This document shows positions 56,824 through 64,000 of a DNA stretch of 64,000 nt, one piece after another. The notes under the pieces were generated by a model. The model ran no database searches. It was not told the DNA's origin and worked only from the letters and a program-made list of their open reading frames with translations. This DNA comes from Ramlibacter albus (GTDB taxonomy: Bacteria > Pseudomonadota > Gammaproteobacteria > Burkholderiales > Burkholderiaceae_C). Both the position numbers and the translations under genes were made by a program. The number at the start of each line of letters is the position of its first letter. Position 1 is the first letter of the stretch. Location of the stretch: NCBI RefSeq assembly GCF_014297445.1, contig NZ_JACORU010000008.1:1-64000 (forward strand), read 5' to 3'.

Positions 56824-59640
56824 ATGAGCGACTCCCCCGAACAACCGAAGAAGACCCTGCTGCTGGTCGACGGCTCCAGCTACCTCTACCGCGCCTTCCA
56901 CGCCATGCCCGACCTGCGCGCGGTGCCCGGCGACCCCACGAGCCCGGCCACGGGCGCCATCCGCGGCATGATCAACATGATGCAGAAGCTGCGCCGGGAC
57001 GTGCGCGCGGACTATGCGGCCTGCGTGTTCGACGCGCCCGGCAAGACCTTTCGCGACGAGCTGTACCCCGAGTACAAGGCCACGCGCTCGCCGATGCCGC
57101 CTGACTTGCGGGCGCAGATCGACCCGATCCACGAAGTGGTGCGCCTGCTCGGCTGGAAGGTGCTCAATGTGCCGGGCGTGGAGGCCGACGACGTGATCGG
57201 CACGCTCTCCTGCTGCGCGACCCAGGCCGGCGTGGAGACGGTGATTTCCAGCGGCGACAAGGACCTCTCGCAGCTCGTGAACGAGCACGTCACCGTGATC
57301 GACACGATGAACGACCGCAAGCGCGACATCGCGGGCGTGACGGCGGAGTTCGGCGTGCCGCCTTCGCAGATGCTCGACTACCAGGTGCTGGTGGGCGACT
57401 CCGTGGACAACGTGCCGGGCGTCGACAAGGTCGGGCCGAAGACCGCCGTGAAGCTGCTGCAGGAATACGGCTCGGTCGAGAACCTCGTCGCGAACGCCGA
57501 CAAGGTGAAGGGCGCCGTCGGCGAGAACCTGCGCAAGGCACTCGACTGGCTGCCCAAGGGGCGCGAGCTGCTGAAGATCAAGACCGATTGCGACCTCGCG
57601 GAACACATCCCCGGCTTCCCGAAGCTCGAGGACATCGTCATCGGCGGGCAGGACACCGAAGCGCTCAAGGCGTTCTACGAGAAGTACGGCTTCAAGGGGC
57701 TCGTCAAGCAGCTGGAGACGCACGACGTGCCGCCGGAGCTGATCGAGGAACAGCGCAGCAAGAAGAAAGTCGGCGCCGGCCCGGGCCCGATGGGGCTGTT
57801 CGAGGAGCCGGACCTCTCGGGCCTGTCGAAGGCCACCAACCTGCAGTACGACACGATCTTCACGTGGGAGGCGTTCGACAGGTGGCTCGCGAAGATCGAG
57901 TCCGCCGAACTCGTCGCGCTCGACACCGAGACCGATTCGCTCGACGAGATGCGCGCGGGCATCGTGGGGCTGTCGTTCTCCACCGAACCGGGCATCGCGG
58001 CCTACATCCCGCTCACGCACGACTACCAGGGCGTGCCCGACCAGCTGCCGCGCGATGAAGTGCTGGCGAAGCTCAGGCCCTGGCTGGAGAACCCCGAGCG
58101 CCTGAAGCTCGGTCAGCACATCAAGTACGACCGCCACGTCTTCAAGAACCACGACATCGACGTGCGCGGCTACGTGCACGACACCATGCTGGAAAGCTAC
58201 GTGCTCGAAGTGCACAAGCCGCACAGCCTGGCGTCGCTGGCCGAGCGGCACCTCGGGCGGCAGGGCATCGACTACGAAACCATTGCCGGCAAGGGCGCCA
58301 ACCAGATCGGCTTCCACCAGGTGCCGATCGAGAAGGCGGCGGAGTATTCGTGCGAGGACTCGGACCAGACGCTGGATGTGCACCTCGCCCTGTGGCCCAA
58401 GCTCGAACGCGACTCGAAGCTGAAGTTCATCTACGAGCTGGAGATGGAGTCGAGCGAAGTGCTGTTCCGCGTCGAGCGCAACGGCGTGCTGGTCGATTCC
58501 GAGGAGCTCGGGCGGCAAGGGCACGAGCTGGGCCAGCGCATCATGGCGCTGGAAAAGGAAGCACACGAGCTCGCGGGCCAGCCCTTCAACCTGGGCAGCC
58601 CGAAGCAGATCGGCGAGATCCTCTTCACGAAGCAGGGCCTGCCGGTGGTGAAGAAGACGGCGAGCGGAACACCGTCCACCGACGAGGAAGTGCTGGAGAA
58701 ACTGGCGGAGGACTACCCGCTGCCCGCGAAGATCCTCGAGCACCGGTCGCTCTCGAAGCTGAAGGGCACGTACATCGACAAGCTGCCGCTGATGGTGCAC
58801 CCCAAGACCGGCCGCGTGCACACGCACTACGCGCAGGCCGTGGCGGTGACGGGGCGCCTGTCGTCGAACGACCCCAACCTGCAGAACATCCCGATCCGCA
58901 CGCCGGAAGGCCGCCGCATCCGCGAGGCCTTCATCGCGGCGCCGGGCAACCTGATCGCCAGCGCCGATTACAGCCAGATCGAGCTGCGCATCATGGCGCA
59001 CATCAGCGAGGACGAGGCGCTGCTGCGTGCGTTCCGCGAGAACATGGACGTGCACCGCGCGACCGCTGCGGAAGTGTTCGGCGTGCCGCCCGAACAGGTG
59101 TCGAGCGAGCAGCGGCGCTATGCCAAGGTGATCAACTTCGGCCTGATCTACGGCATGTCGAGTTTCGGCCTCGCGCGCAACCTCGGCATCGACAATACGG
59201 CGGCCAAGAACTACATCGACCGGTACTTCCAGCGTTACCCGGGCGTGAAGACGTACATGGACGAGACGCGGCTGTCGGCCAAGAGCAAGGGTTACGTCGA
59301 GACGGTGTTCGGCCGCAGGCTGTACCTGCCCGAGATCAACTCACCCAACGGGCCGCGCCGCGGCGGCGCCGAACGCGCGGCCATCAATGCGCCGATGCAG
59401 GGCACGGCCGCGGACCTGATCAAGATGTCGATGGTGCAGGTGCAGCAGGTGCTGGACCGCGAGAACCGGCGCACGCGCATGATCATGCAGGTGCACGACG
59501 AACTGGTCTTCGAGGTGCCGGAAGACGAAGTGGAGTGGCTGCGCACCGAGGTCCCGCGCATCATGGCGGGTGTCGCGGAGCTGCGTGTGCCGCTACTCGC
59601 CGAGATCGGCACCGGCCCCAACTGGGACAAGGCGCATTAA
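56824..59640 (+). CDS. polA: DNA polymerase I
   Basis: This 938-residue enzyme has all three domains: N-terminal 5'-nuclease (LLLVDGSSYLYRAFHAMP), 3'-5' exonuclease with intact catalytic residues (VALDTETDSLDEM, near residue 365), and the polymerase domain (SADYSQIELRIMAH, RRYAKVINFGLIYGMS, QVHDELVFEVPEDE). ATG 56824 is chosen from the family start. Its stop overlaps the stop of the convergent tautomerase gene. Confidence 0.97.
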   Translation: MSDSPEQPKKTLLLVDGSSYLYRAFHAMPDLRAVPGDPTSPATGAIRGMINMMQKLRRDVRADYAACVFDAPGKTFRDELYPEYKATRSPMPPDLRAQIDPIHEVVRLLGWKVLNVPGVEADDVIGTLSCCATQAGVETVISSGDKDLSQLVNEHVTVIDTMNDRKRDIAGVTAEFGVPPSQMLDYQVLVGDSVDNVPGVDKVGPKTAVKLLQEYGSVENLVANADKVKGAVGENLRKALDWLPKGRELLKIKTDCDLAEHIPGFPKLEDIVIGGQDTEALKAFYEKYGFKGLVKQLETHDVPPELIEEQRSKKKVGAGPGPMGLFEEPDLSGLSKATNLQYDTIFTWEAFDRWLAKIESAELVALDTETDSLDEMRAGIVGLSFSTEPGIAAYIPLTHDYQGVPDQLPRDEVLAKLRPWLENPERLKLGQHIKYDRHVFKNHDIDVRGYVHDTMLESYVLEVHKPHSLASLAERHLGRQGIDYETIAGKGANQIGFHQVPIEKAAEYSCEDSDQTLDVHLALWPKLERDSKLKFIYELEMESSEVLFRVERNGVLVDSEELGRQGHELGQRIMALEKEAHELAGQPFNLGSPKQIGEILFTKQGLPVVKKTASGTPSTDEEVLEKLAEDYPLPAKILEHRSLSKLKGTYIDKLPLMVHPKTGRVHTHYAQAVAVTGRLSSNDPNLQNIPIRTPEGRRIREAFIAAPGNLIASADYSQIELRIMAHISEDEALLRAFRENMDVHRATAAEVFGVPPEQVSSEQRRYAKVINFGLIYGMSSFGLARNLGIDNTAAKNYIDRYFQRYPGVKTYMDETRLSAKSKGYVETVFGRRLYLPEINSPNGPRRGGAERAAINAPMQGTAADLIKMSMVQVQQVLDRENRRTRMIMQVHDELVFEVPEDEVEWLRTEVPRIMAGVAELRVPLLAEIGTGPNWDKAH

Positions 59641-59834
59641 CCCGACTTCTTCTTCTCGCTCCAGAGTTCGCCGCCGGTGGCCCAGTCGCTCGGCTTGATG
59701 TCGTACAGGATCACGTCGACCGACTCCGGCTTGCTGCCAAGCGCCGTCACGCACGCTTGCGTCAGCGCCTTGACGAACTCGCGTTTCTGCTCCGGCGTGC
59801 GGCCTTCGAACATGTCGACTCGGATGGTGGGCAT
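59637..59834 (-). CDS. 4-oxalocrotonate tautomerase-family protein
   Basis: This 65-residue tautomerase-fold protein starts MPTIRVDMFEGRTPEQKREF; Pro1 after Met removal is the catalytic base of the family. Arg11-type and hydrophobic positions are conserved. It is convergent with polA (stops overlap by 3 bases). Substrate unknown. Confidence 0.85.
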   Translation of the reverse strand: MPTIRVDMFEGRTPEQKREFVKALTQACVTALGSKPESVDVILYDIKPSDWATGGELWSEKKKSG

Positions 59835-59894
59835 GGTGTTTTCTCCTTGCGCCGAAGAATACACTCCCTGCTTCCAACAACGAGGAGTCCAGTG

Positions 59895-60788
59895 ATGTTG
59901 CGTGACGATTTGAAGAAGGAATTCGATTCGCTGGTGCCCGGCCCGGGCACCGAGGGCGCGACGCGCCGCACCGCGCTGAAAGCGGCGCTGGGCGTGGGCT
60001 ATGCAGCGACGGCGGGCGCCGTGGTGGCGCAGACGGCCATCAAGACGCCGTCCGACGGGCTCGTGACGGGCGAGATCACCTACGAGGTGAACGGCTTCAA
60101 GGTGCCCGCGTATCGCGCCGCACCGGCGGGCAAGACAGGTCTGCCCGTGGTGCTGGTCGTGCAGGAAATCTTCGGCGTGCACGAATACATCGCCGACACC
60201 GCGCGCCGCTTCGCGAAGGCGGGGTACCTCGCGATCGCGCCGGAGCTGTACGCGCGCCAGGGCGACCCCGGCAAGTACGGCGAGATCGGCAAGCTGATGG
60301 CCGAGGTGGTGGCCAAGGTGCCCGACGCGCAGGTGATGGCCGACCTCGACGGCGCGCTCAAGTGGGCCGGCGCCAACGGCGGCGACGTGAACAAGGCGGC
60401 GGTCACCGGCTTCTGCTGGGGCGGCCGCATCGTGTGGCTGTATGCCGCGCATGCGCCGGTCAAGGCGGGCGTGGCGTGGTACGGCCGGCTCGTGGGGCAG
60501 CCGAACGACTTGCAGCCGAAGCATCCAGTGGATGTCGCCGCGCAACTGAAAGCGCCGGTGCTCGGCCTCTACGGCGGCAAGGACCAGGGCATTCCCCTCG
60601 ACACAGTGGACCGCATGAAGGCGGCGCTCGCGGCCGGCTCGCCCGCCGCGAAGGCGTCGCAATTCGTCGTGTACCCCGATGCGCCGCACGGCTTCCATGC
60701 GGACTACCGGCCCAGCTTCGTCCAGGCGTCCGCCGAAGACGGCTGGAAGCGCGCCCTTGACTGGTTCAAGGCGAACGGAGCGGCTTGA
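59895..60788 (+). CDS. Dienelactone hydrolase family protein with Tat-like leader
   Basis: This 297-residue alpha/beta-hydrolase has an N-terminal twin-Arg segment (ATRRTALKAALGVGYAATAG) with a hydrophobic stretch, as in exported homologues. The DLH triad is visible: Cys in VTGFCWGGR, Asp in YGGKDQG, His in DAPHGFHAD, with the family EIFGVHEYI loop. Its stop overlaps the TTG of the transporter gene. Substrate unknown. Confidence 0.85.
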   Translation: MLRDDLKKEFDSLVPGPGTEGATRRTALKAALGVGYAATAGAVVAQTAIKTPSDGLVTGEITYEVNGFKVPAYRAAPAGKTGLPVVLVVQEIFGVHEYIADTARRFAKAGYLAIAPELYARQGDPGKYGEIGKLMAEVVAKVPDAQVMADLDGALKWAGANGGDVNKAAVTGFCWGGRIVWLYAAHAPVKAGVAWYGRLVGQPNDLQPKHPVDVAAQLKAPVLGLYGGKDQGIPLDTVDRMKAALAAGSPAAKASQFVVYPDAPHGFHADYRPSFVQASAEDGWKRALDWFKANGAA

Positions 60789-61606
60789 GCAGCATCGGCG
60801 CCATCCTCCTGTCCACTCTCGCTGCCGGCATCGGCAGCGTGTGGCTCGCGGCCATGCTGCTGCGGCTGGGCTGGCTGCCGCGCAACGACGACCGTGCACG
60901 CGCACAGTCGACGCAGCACCTGCTCAGCCTGGCCGCGGGCGCGCTGCTCGCCACGGCGTTCATGAATCTGCTGCCCGAGGCGCTGGAAAGCAAGGCGGAC
61001 CCCAAGGCCCTGTTCGGCACGCTGCTCGTCGGCTTGGTGTTCTTCTTCCTGCTCGACAAGGCGGAGCTGTGGCACCACGGCCATGAACACCACCATGGCG
61101 ACGAGCACGGCCACGACGGGCATCACCATCATCACCACGACGCCGGGCCGCGGTCGGGTGGCTGGGCCATCCTCACCGGCGACAGCTTCCACTGTTTCGG
61201 CGACGGCGTGCTCATCGCTTCGGCATTCGTCGCGGATTTCCGGCTGGGCCTCGTCGCGGCTTTGGCCGTGCTGGCGCACGAAGTGCCGCACCACATCGGC
61301 GACCTCGTCGTCCTACGCAGCACGACCGGCGGCAACCGCAACGCGGCGCTGTTGAAAGTGTCACTCGCGGGCGCCGTCACGCCGCTCGGCGGGCTCGCGG
61401 GCTGGTGGCTCGTCGACCGCCTGCACGACTGGCTGCCGTTCTTCCTGGCGGTGGCGAGCAGCAGCTTCATCTACGTCGCGCTGGCGGACCTGATCCCGCA
61501 ATTGCAGAAGCGCCTCGGCGCGCGCGAAACCATCGCGCAGATCCTCTGGCTGCTCGCCGGCATCGGCATGGTGACCGCGGTCAGCAGCATCGCGCACGGG
61601 CATTGA
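60785..61606 (+). CDS. ZIP-family divalent metal transporter
   Basis: This 273-residue membrane transporter has about eight helices, with the metal-site motifs DSFHCFGDGVLIA (helix IV) and LAHEVPHHIGDLV (helix V) and a His-rich cytoplasmic loop between helices III and IV (HHGHEHHHGDEHGHDGHHHH). ZIP proteins import Zn or related metals. The TTG start overlaps the hydrolase stop (TTGA). Confidence 0.88.
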   Translation: MSSIGAILLSTLAAGIGSVWLAAMLLRLGWLPRNDDRARAQSTQHLLSLAAGALLATAFMNLLPEALESKADPKALFGTLLVGLVFFFLLDKAELWHHGHEHHHGDEHGHDGHHHHHHDAGPRSGGWAILTGDSFHCFGDGVLIASAFVADFRLGLVAALAVLAHEVPHHIGDLVVLRSTTGGNRNAALLKVSLAGAVTPLGGLAGWWLVDRLHDWLPFFLAVASSSFIYVALADLIPQLQKRLGARETIAQILWLLAGIGMVTAVSSIAHGH

Positions 61607-61717
61607 GCTGCGGCCGCGCAGCAGTCCAGCTGTCCTACAAGGCATCGGAGTTTTTCCGACAGGGTGTCGGTGCTGAGCCTCCTATGGTTGTCGGCACACA
61701 TCCAAAGGAGAACATCG

Positions 61718-63487
61718 ATGGCATCTCGTGACTACGAAGATCCAGGCCGGCAGGGCCGCTACGGCGAGCAGCAGCAGGACCGCGGACAGGGCGTGGGCGG
61801 AAGCAGCGCGAGCAGCGGCAACGCGGGTAGCAGCGGCGGCGGCTCCTCCGGCGGTGGTGGCGGCAGCAGCAACTGGGGCGGCGCACAGGGCTCGTCGCAG
61901 GGCTCCAATTACGGGCAGCGGTCGGGCAGCGAGTTCGGCTCGCAGCAGTCGGGCGGCTATGGCGGCTACGGCGGCGAGAGCCATGGCTACGGACGTGGAC
62001 AGTCGGGCTCGGACTATGGGCAAGGCGGCGGCGGCTGGGGCCGCAGCGAGTTCGGCGGCAGCGGCAGCGAGTTCGGCGGCCAGGGCGGCTACGCGCGCAA
62101 CGCGGCCGGCATGCAGTCCTCCGGCTTCGGCGGCGCGGGCGGCAACTACGGCCAGCACGGCGGCCACGGTGGTGGCCAGGGCGACTGGGGCCGCTATGGG
62201 CAGCAAGGCCAGTGGGGCGGCTCGCAAGGGTACGGGCAGGAAGGCCATGGCCAGCAGGGCGGTGGTAGCCAGTACGGGCAAGGCGGTGGCGGCTACGGTG
62301 GCCAGGGTGGCGGCAGCTACGGCCAAGGCGGCGGCAGCTACGGCCAGGGTGGCGGCTACGGCGGCCAGGGCGGCTTCGGTGGATCGCAGGCAAGCCAGGG
62401 CGGCTCGCAAGGTGGTTACGGCGGCTCGCAGGGCTCGGGCGGCTCGCAGGGCTACGGTGGTTCCCAAGGCGGGTACGGTGGTTCCCAGGGCGGCTACGGT
62501 GGCTCGCAAGGCGGCTACGGTGGCTCGCAAGGCTCCGGCGGTTCGCAAGGCTACGGCTCTCCAGGCTACGGCGGCCAAGGCGACACCTACAACCGCGGCA
62601 GCTATGGCAGCCAGGGTGGCGGCATGGGCAGCGACATGGGGCGCGGCATGGGCGGCGGCATGGGCTACGGCAGCCAGGGCTACGGCGGCCAGCAAGGCAA
62701 TAGCTGGGGCTCGCAACAGTACGGCGGCTGGCAAGGCGGCCAGGGCGGCAGCCAGGGCATGTCCGGCGGCGGCCAGGGCGGCTGGGGCTCCAGCTATGGC
62801 CAGGGCAACTACGGCGGCCAGATGGGCCAGGGCGGCGGCAGCACGTCCTATGGGCAGTCCGGCAACTACGGCCAAGGCGGCTCGTACGGGCAAGGCAGCT
62901 ACGGCGGCTCGCAGGGCGGCTACGGCTCCAGCGGCGAAGGGCATGGCAGCTACACCGGCGGCGGCATGAGCGGCGGAGGGCACAGCCACCACGACCCCGA
63001 CTACCACCAGTGGCGCGAAGAGCAGATCCGCAACCTGGACAACGACTATCACACCTGGCGGCAGGAACGCTACCGCAAGTTCAGCGACGAGTTCAGCAAC
63101 TGGCGTTCGTCGCGCAGCGGCGGCCAGGGCCAGAACGAAATGGGCGGCACGAGCGGCTCCAGCGGTTCGGGCGGCACGACGTCGAGCGGCATGGGCGTCG
63201 GTGGCGGCACGGGCGGGCAGTCGTCGTCGGGCGGCATGGGCTCGAGCGGCATGGGTTCATCGGGCGGCATGGGCAGCTCGGGTGGCATGGGCTCGTCCGG
63301 CGGCTCCAGCGGCTCCAGCGGCTCGCACGCGATGGGCAGCAGCACGGGCAGCGCGGGTAGCACCGGCAGCAGCGGCGGCTCCGGCGCCTCCATGAGCGGG
63401 GGCACCTCGGGCTCCACCGGCAGCAGCACGAGCTCGGGCTCGGGCAGCAGCGGCTCGTCCACGAGCGGCTCGTCGAAGAGCAAGTAA
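61718..63487 (+). CDS. Gly/Ser/Gln/Tyr-rich low-complexity protein with a DYHxWR tail module
   Basis: This 589-residue protein is mostly GGYGGSQ-type low-complexity sequence (about 10-420) with Tyr at regular spacing, resembling prion-like condensate-forming domains. A structured-looking module follows (about 425-465: HDPDYHQWREEQIRNLDNDYH, then TWRQERYRKFSDEF), with Trp/Tyr/Phe repeats of an acid-base pattern. The tail is Ser/Gly/Met-rich. There is no signal peptide or membrane segment. An AAGGAG ribosome-binding site is 8 bases before ATG 61718. Function unknown. Confidence 0.75.
   Translation: MASRDYEDPGRQGRYGEQQQDRGQGVGGSSASSGNAGSSGGGSSGGGGGSSNWGGAQGSSQGSNYGQRSGSEFGSQQSGGYGGYGGESHGYGRGQSGSDYGQGGGGWGRSEFGGSGSEFGGQGGYARNAAGMQSSGFGGAGGNYGQHGGHGGGQGDWGRYGQQGQWGGSQGYGQEGHGQQGGGSQYGQGGGGYGGQGGGSYGQGGGSYGQGGGYGGQGGFGGSQASQGGSQGGYGGSQGSGGSQGYGGSQGGYGGSQGGYGGSQGGYGGSQGSGGSQGYGSPGYGGQGDTYNRGSYGSQGGGMGSDMGRGMGGGMGYGSQGYGGQQGNSWGSQQYGGWQGGQGGSQGMSGGGQGGWGSSYGQGNYGGQMGQGGGSTSYGQSGNYGQGGSYGQGSYGGSQGGYGSSGEGHGSYTGGGMSGGGHSHHDPDYHQWREEQIRNLDNDYHTWRQERYRKFSDEFSNWRSSRSGGQGQNEMGGTSGSSGSGGTTSSGMGVGGGTGGQSSSGGMGSSGMGSSGGMGSSGGMGSSGGSSGSSGSHAMGSSTGSAGSTGSSGGSGASMSGGTSGSTGSSTSSGSGSSGSSTSGSSKSK
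62401..62565 (+). repeat. In-frame tandem repeat encoding GGYGGSQ units
   Basis: About seven near-identical 21-base units (GGCGGCTACGGTGGCTCGCA type) with synonymous variation at third positions. The array lies within the coding sequence and would be prone to slippage, changing length in multiples of seven residues. Confidence 0.7.
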
Positions 63488-63502
63488 CGCCGGCAGGCAC
63501 GA

Positions 63503-63531
63503 AGCGGCGTCGCGCGCGTGGCGCCGCTTTC
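63503..63531 (+). terminator. Hairpin after the low-complexity gene
   Basis: AGCGGCG (63503-63509) pairs with CGCCGCT (63522-63528), followed by a short TTC. It sits 16 bases after the stop of the Gly-rich gene and before the DUF4142 gene. The T-run is weak, so termination is tentative. Confidence 0.35.
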
Positions 63532-63557
63532 ACCATTCTTCAACAGGGAGCGACACG

Positions 63558-64000
63558 ATGAAAACGACATGGAAGATCAGCGCAACCGCCCTCGTGGCGA
63601 TGGCGCTCTGCACGGGCATGGCCACGGCGCAGACACCGCCGGGCACCGGCAGCTCCGTCACCGGTGGCGGCGCGGCGCCCGCGGCGCAGCCGGGCGCGGG
63701 CACGCAGAACCGCGAATCGAAGAAGGACGACCGGCTCGCGCGCGGCGACCGCAAGTTCGTCGAGAAGGCCGCGGGCAGCGGCATGTTCGAGGTGCAGGTG
63801 GCGCAGCTCGCCGCGAGCAAGGCCGCGGAACCGAACGTGAAGAGCTTCGCGAGCATGCTCGTGGACCACCACACGGCCGCGAACAACGAGCTGATCCAGC
63901 TGGCCAACATGAAGGGCATCGAGCTGCCCGCGGCGCCGCCGCGCGGCATGCGCAAGGAGGTCGAGCACCTGGGCAAGAAGAGCGGCTCGGACTTCGACAA
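63558..64000 (+). CDS. DUF4142 family secreted protein (cut by window end)
   Basis: The first ~147 codons are present; the gene runs off the window. The signal peptide is MKTTWKISATALVAMALCTG with cleavage near ATAQ, then a Gly/Ala/Pro-rich linker. The DUF4142 ferritin-like helical core begins near residue 65 (DRKFVEKAAGSGMFEVQVAQ) with VKSFASMLVDHHTAANNELI. Members are envelope or periplasmic proteins linked to stress or surface properties. Confidence 0.85.
   Translation, partial: MKTTWKISATALVAMALCTGMATAQTPPGTGSSVTGGGAAPAAQPGAGTQNRESKKDDRLARGDRKFVEKAAGSGMFEVQVAQLAASKAAEPNVKSFASMLVDHHTAANNELIQLANMKGIELPAAPPRGMRKEVEHLGKKSGSDFD

Noticed and set aside
62401..62565. Regular repeats resembling a CRISPR array
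   Set aside because: The units are contiguous, in frame and without unique spacers; they encode GGYGGSQ. No cas gene is nearby.
61682..63052. Long minus-strand frame encoding an Ala/Val/Leu-rich, membrane-like protein
   Set aside because: It is the complement of the Gly/Tyr/Gln repeats; the repetitive composition explains the apparent hydrophobicity.

Overview
The window is one contiguous piece of a GC-rich beta-proteobacterial chromosome, most probably from a Burkholderiales/Comamonadaceae relative such as Ramlibacter or Variovorax. This is inferred from the iscRSUA-hscBA-fdx operon, an intracellular PHB depolymerase of the short-chain-length type, the thrB / DUF2782 / polA neighbourhood, the proteobacterial type II homoserine kinase, and very GC-rich codon usage. 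No rRNA, tRNA, CRISPR array or insertion sequence was recognised. Genes are dense and many overlap by 4 bases (ATGA, GTGA or TTGA).

Layout. 1-594: no confident gene; a roughly 400-base near-perfect DNA palindrome centred at 337. 595-8515: propionyl-CoA / methylmalonyl-CoA catabolism (divergent GntR regulator, methylmalonyl-CoA mutase, MeaB chaperone, PccB, PccA, a VOC-fold protein that may be the epimerase). 8585-14398: three large unrecognised paralogous helical proteins in tandem. 14505-19672: a three-subunit 2-oxoacid oxidoreductase operon plus a CBS protein. 19676-24018 (minus strand): TetR-like regulator, a compact Ser/Thr-kinase/histidine-kinase hybrid, an RnfB-like ferredoxin, PhaZ. 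24070-25619: DODA-type dioxygenase and a dienelactone hydrolase. 25632-30483 (minus): a large MHYT-type hybrid sensor kinase and an aromatic/aspartate aminotransferase. 30578-38466: uvrB, a low-Mr phosphatase, and the complete isc operon behind an IscR-type operator. 38470-40619: guaC with a putative leader attenuator, and a toxin-antitoxin-like pair. 40625-50849: VIT-domain protein, secreted protein, uvrD, TPR protein, and an HlyD/ABC exporter. 50984-56785: two more unrecognised proteins flanking a thrB cluster. 56824-64000: polA, tautomerase, hydrolase, ZIP transporter, a Gly/Ser/Gln-rich protein and a DUF4142 protein cut by the window end.

The most interesting signal is a shared promoter architecture. 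Four unrecognised genes (starts 8585, 10084, 50984, 54683) at three separate loci each carry, 25-39 bases before the start, a GGAACC-like block, exactly 15 bases, then a CCACNNA-like block. This is the pattern of promoters read by HrpL-family ECF sigma factors, which drive type III secretion genes. A fifth gene (11795) has a degenerate version. The products have Ser/Thr/Pro-rich or disordered N-termini and no metabolic domains, and one carries two PPxY (WW-domain-binding) motifs in its disordered N-terminus. I infer a dispersed HrpL-type regulon of candidate type III effectors. No secretion apparatus or hrpL gene is in the window, so this stays a hypothesis.
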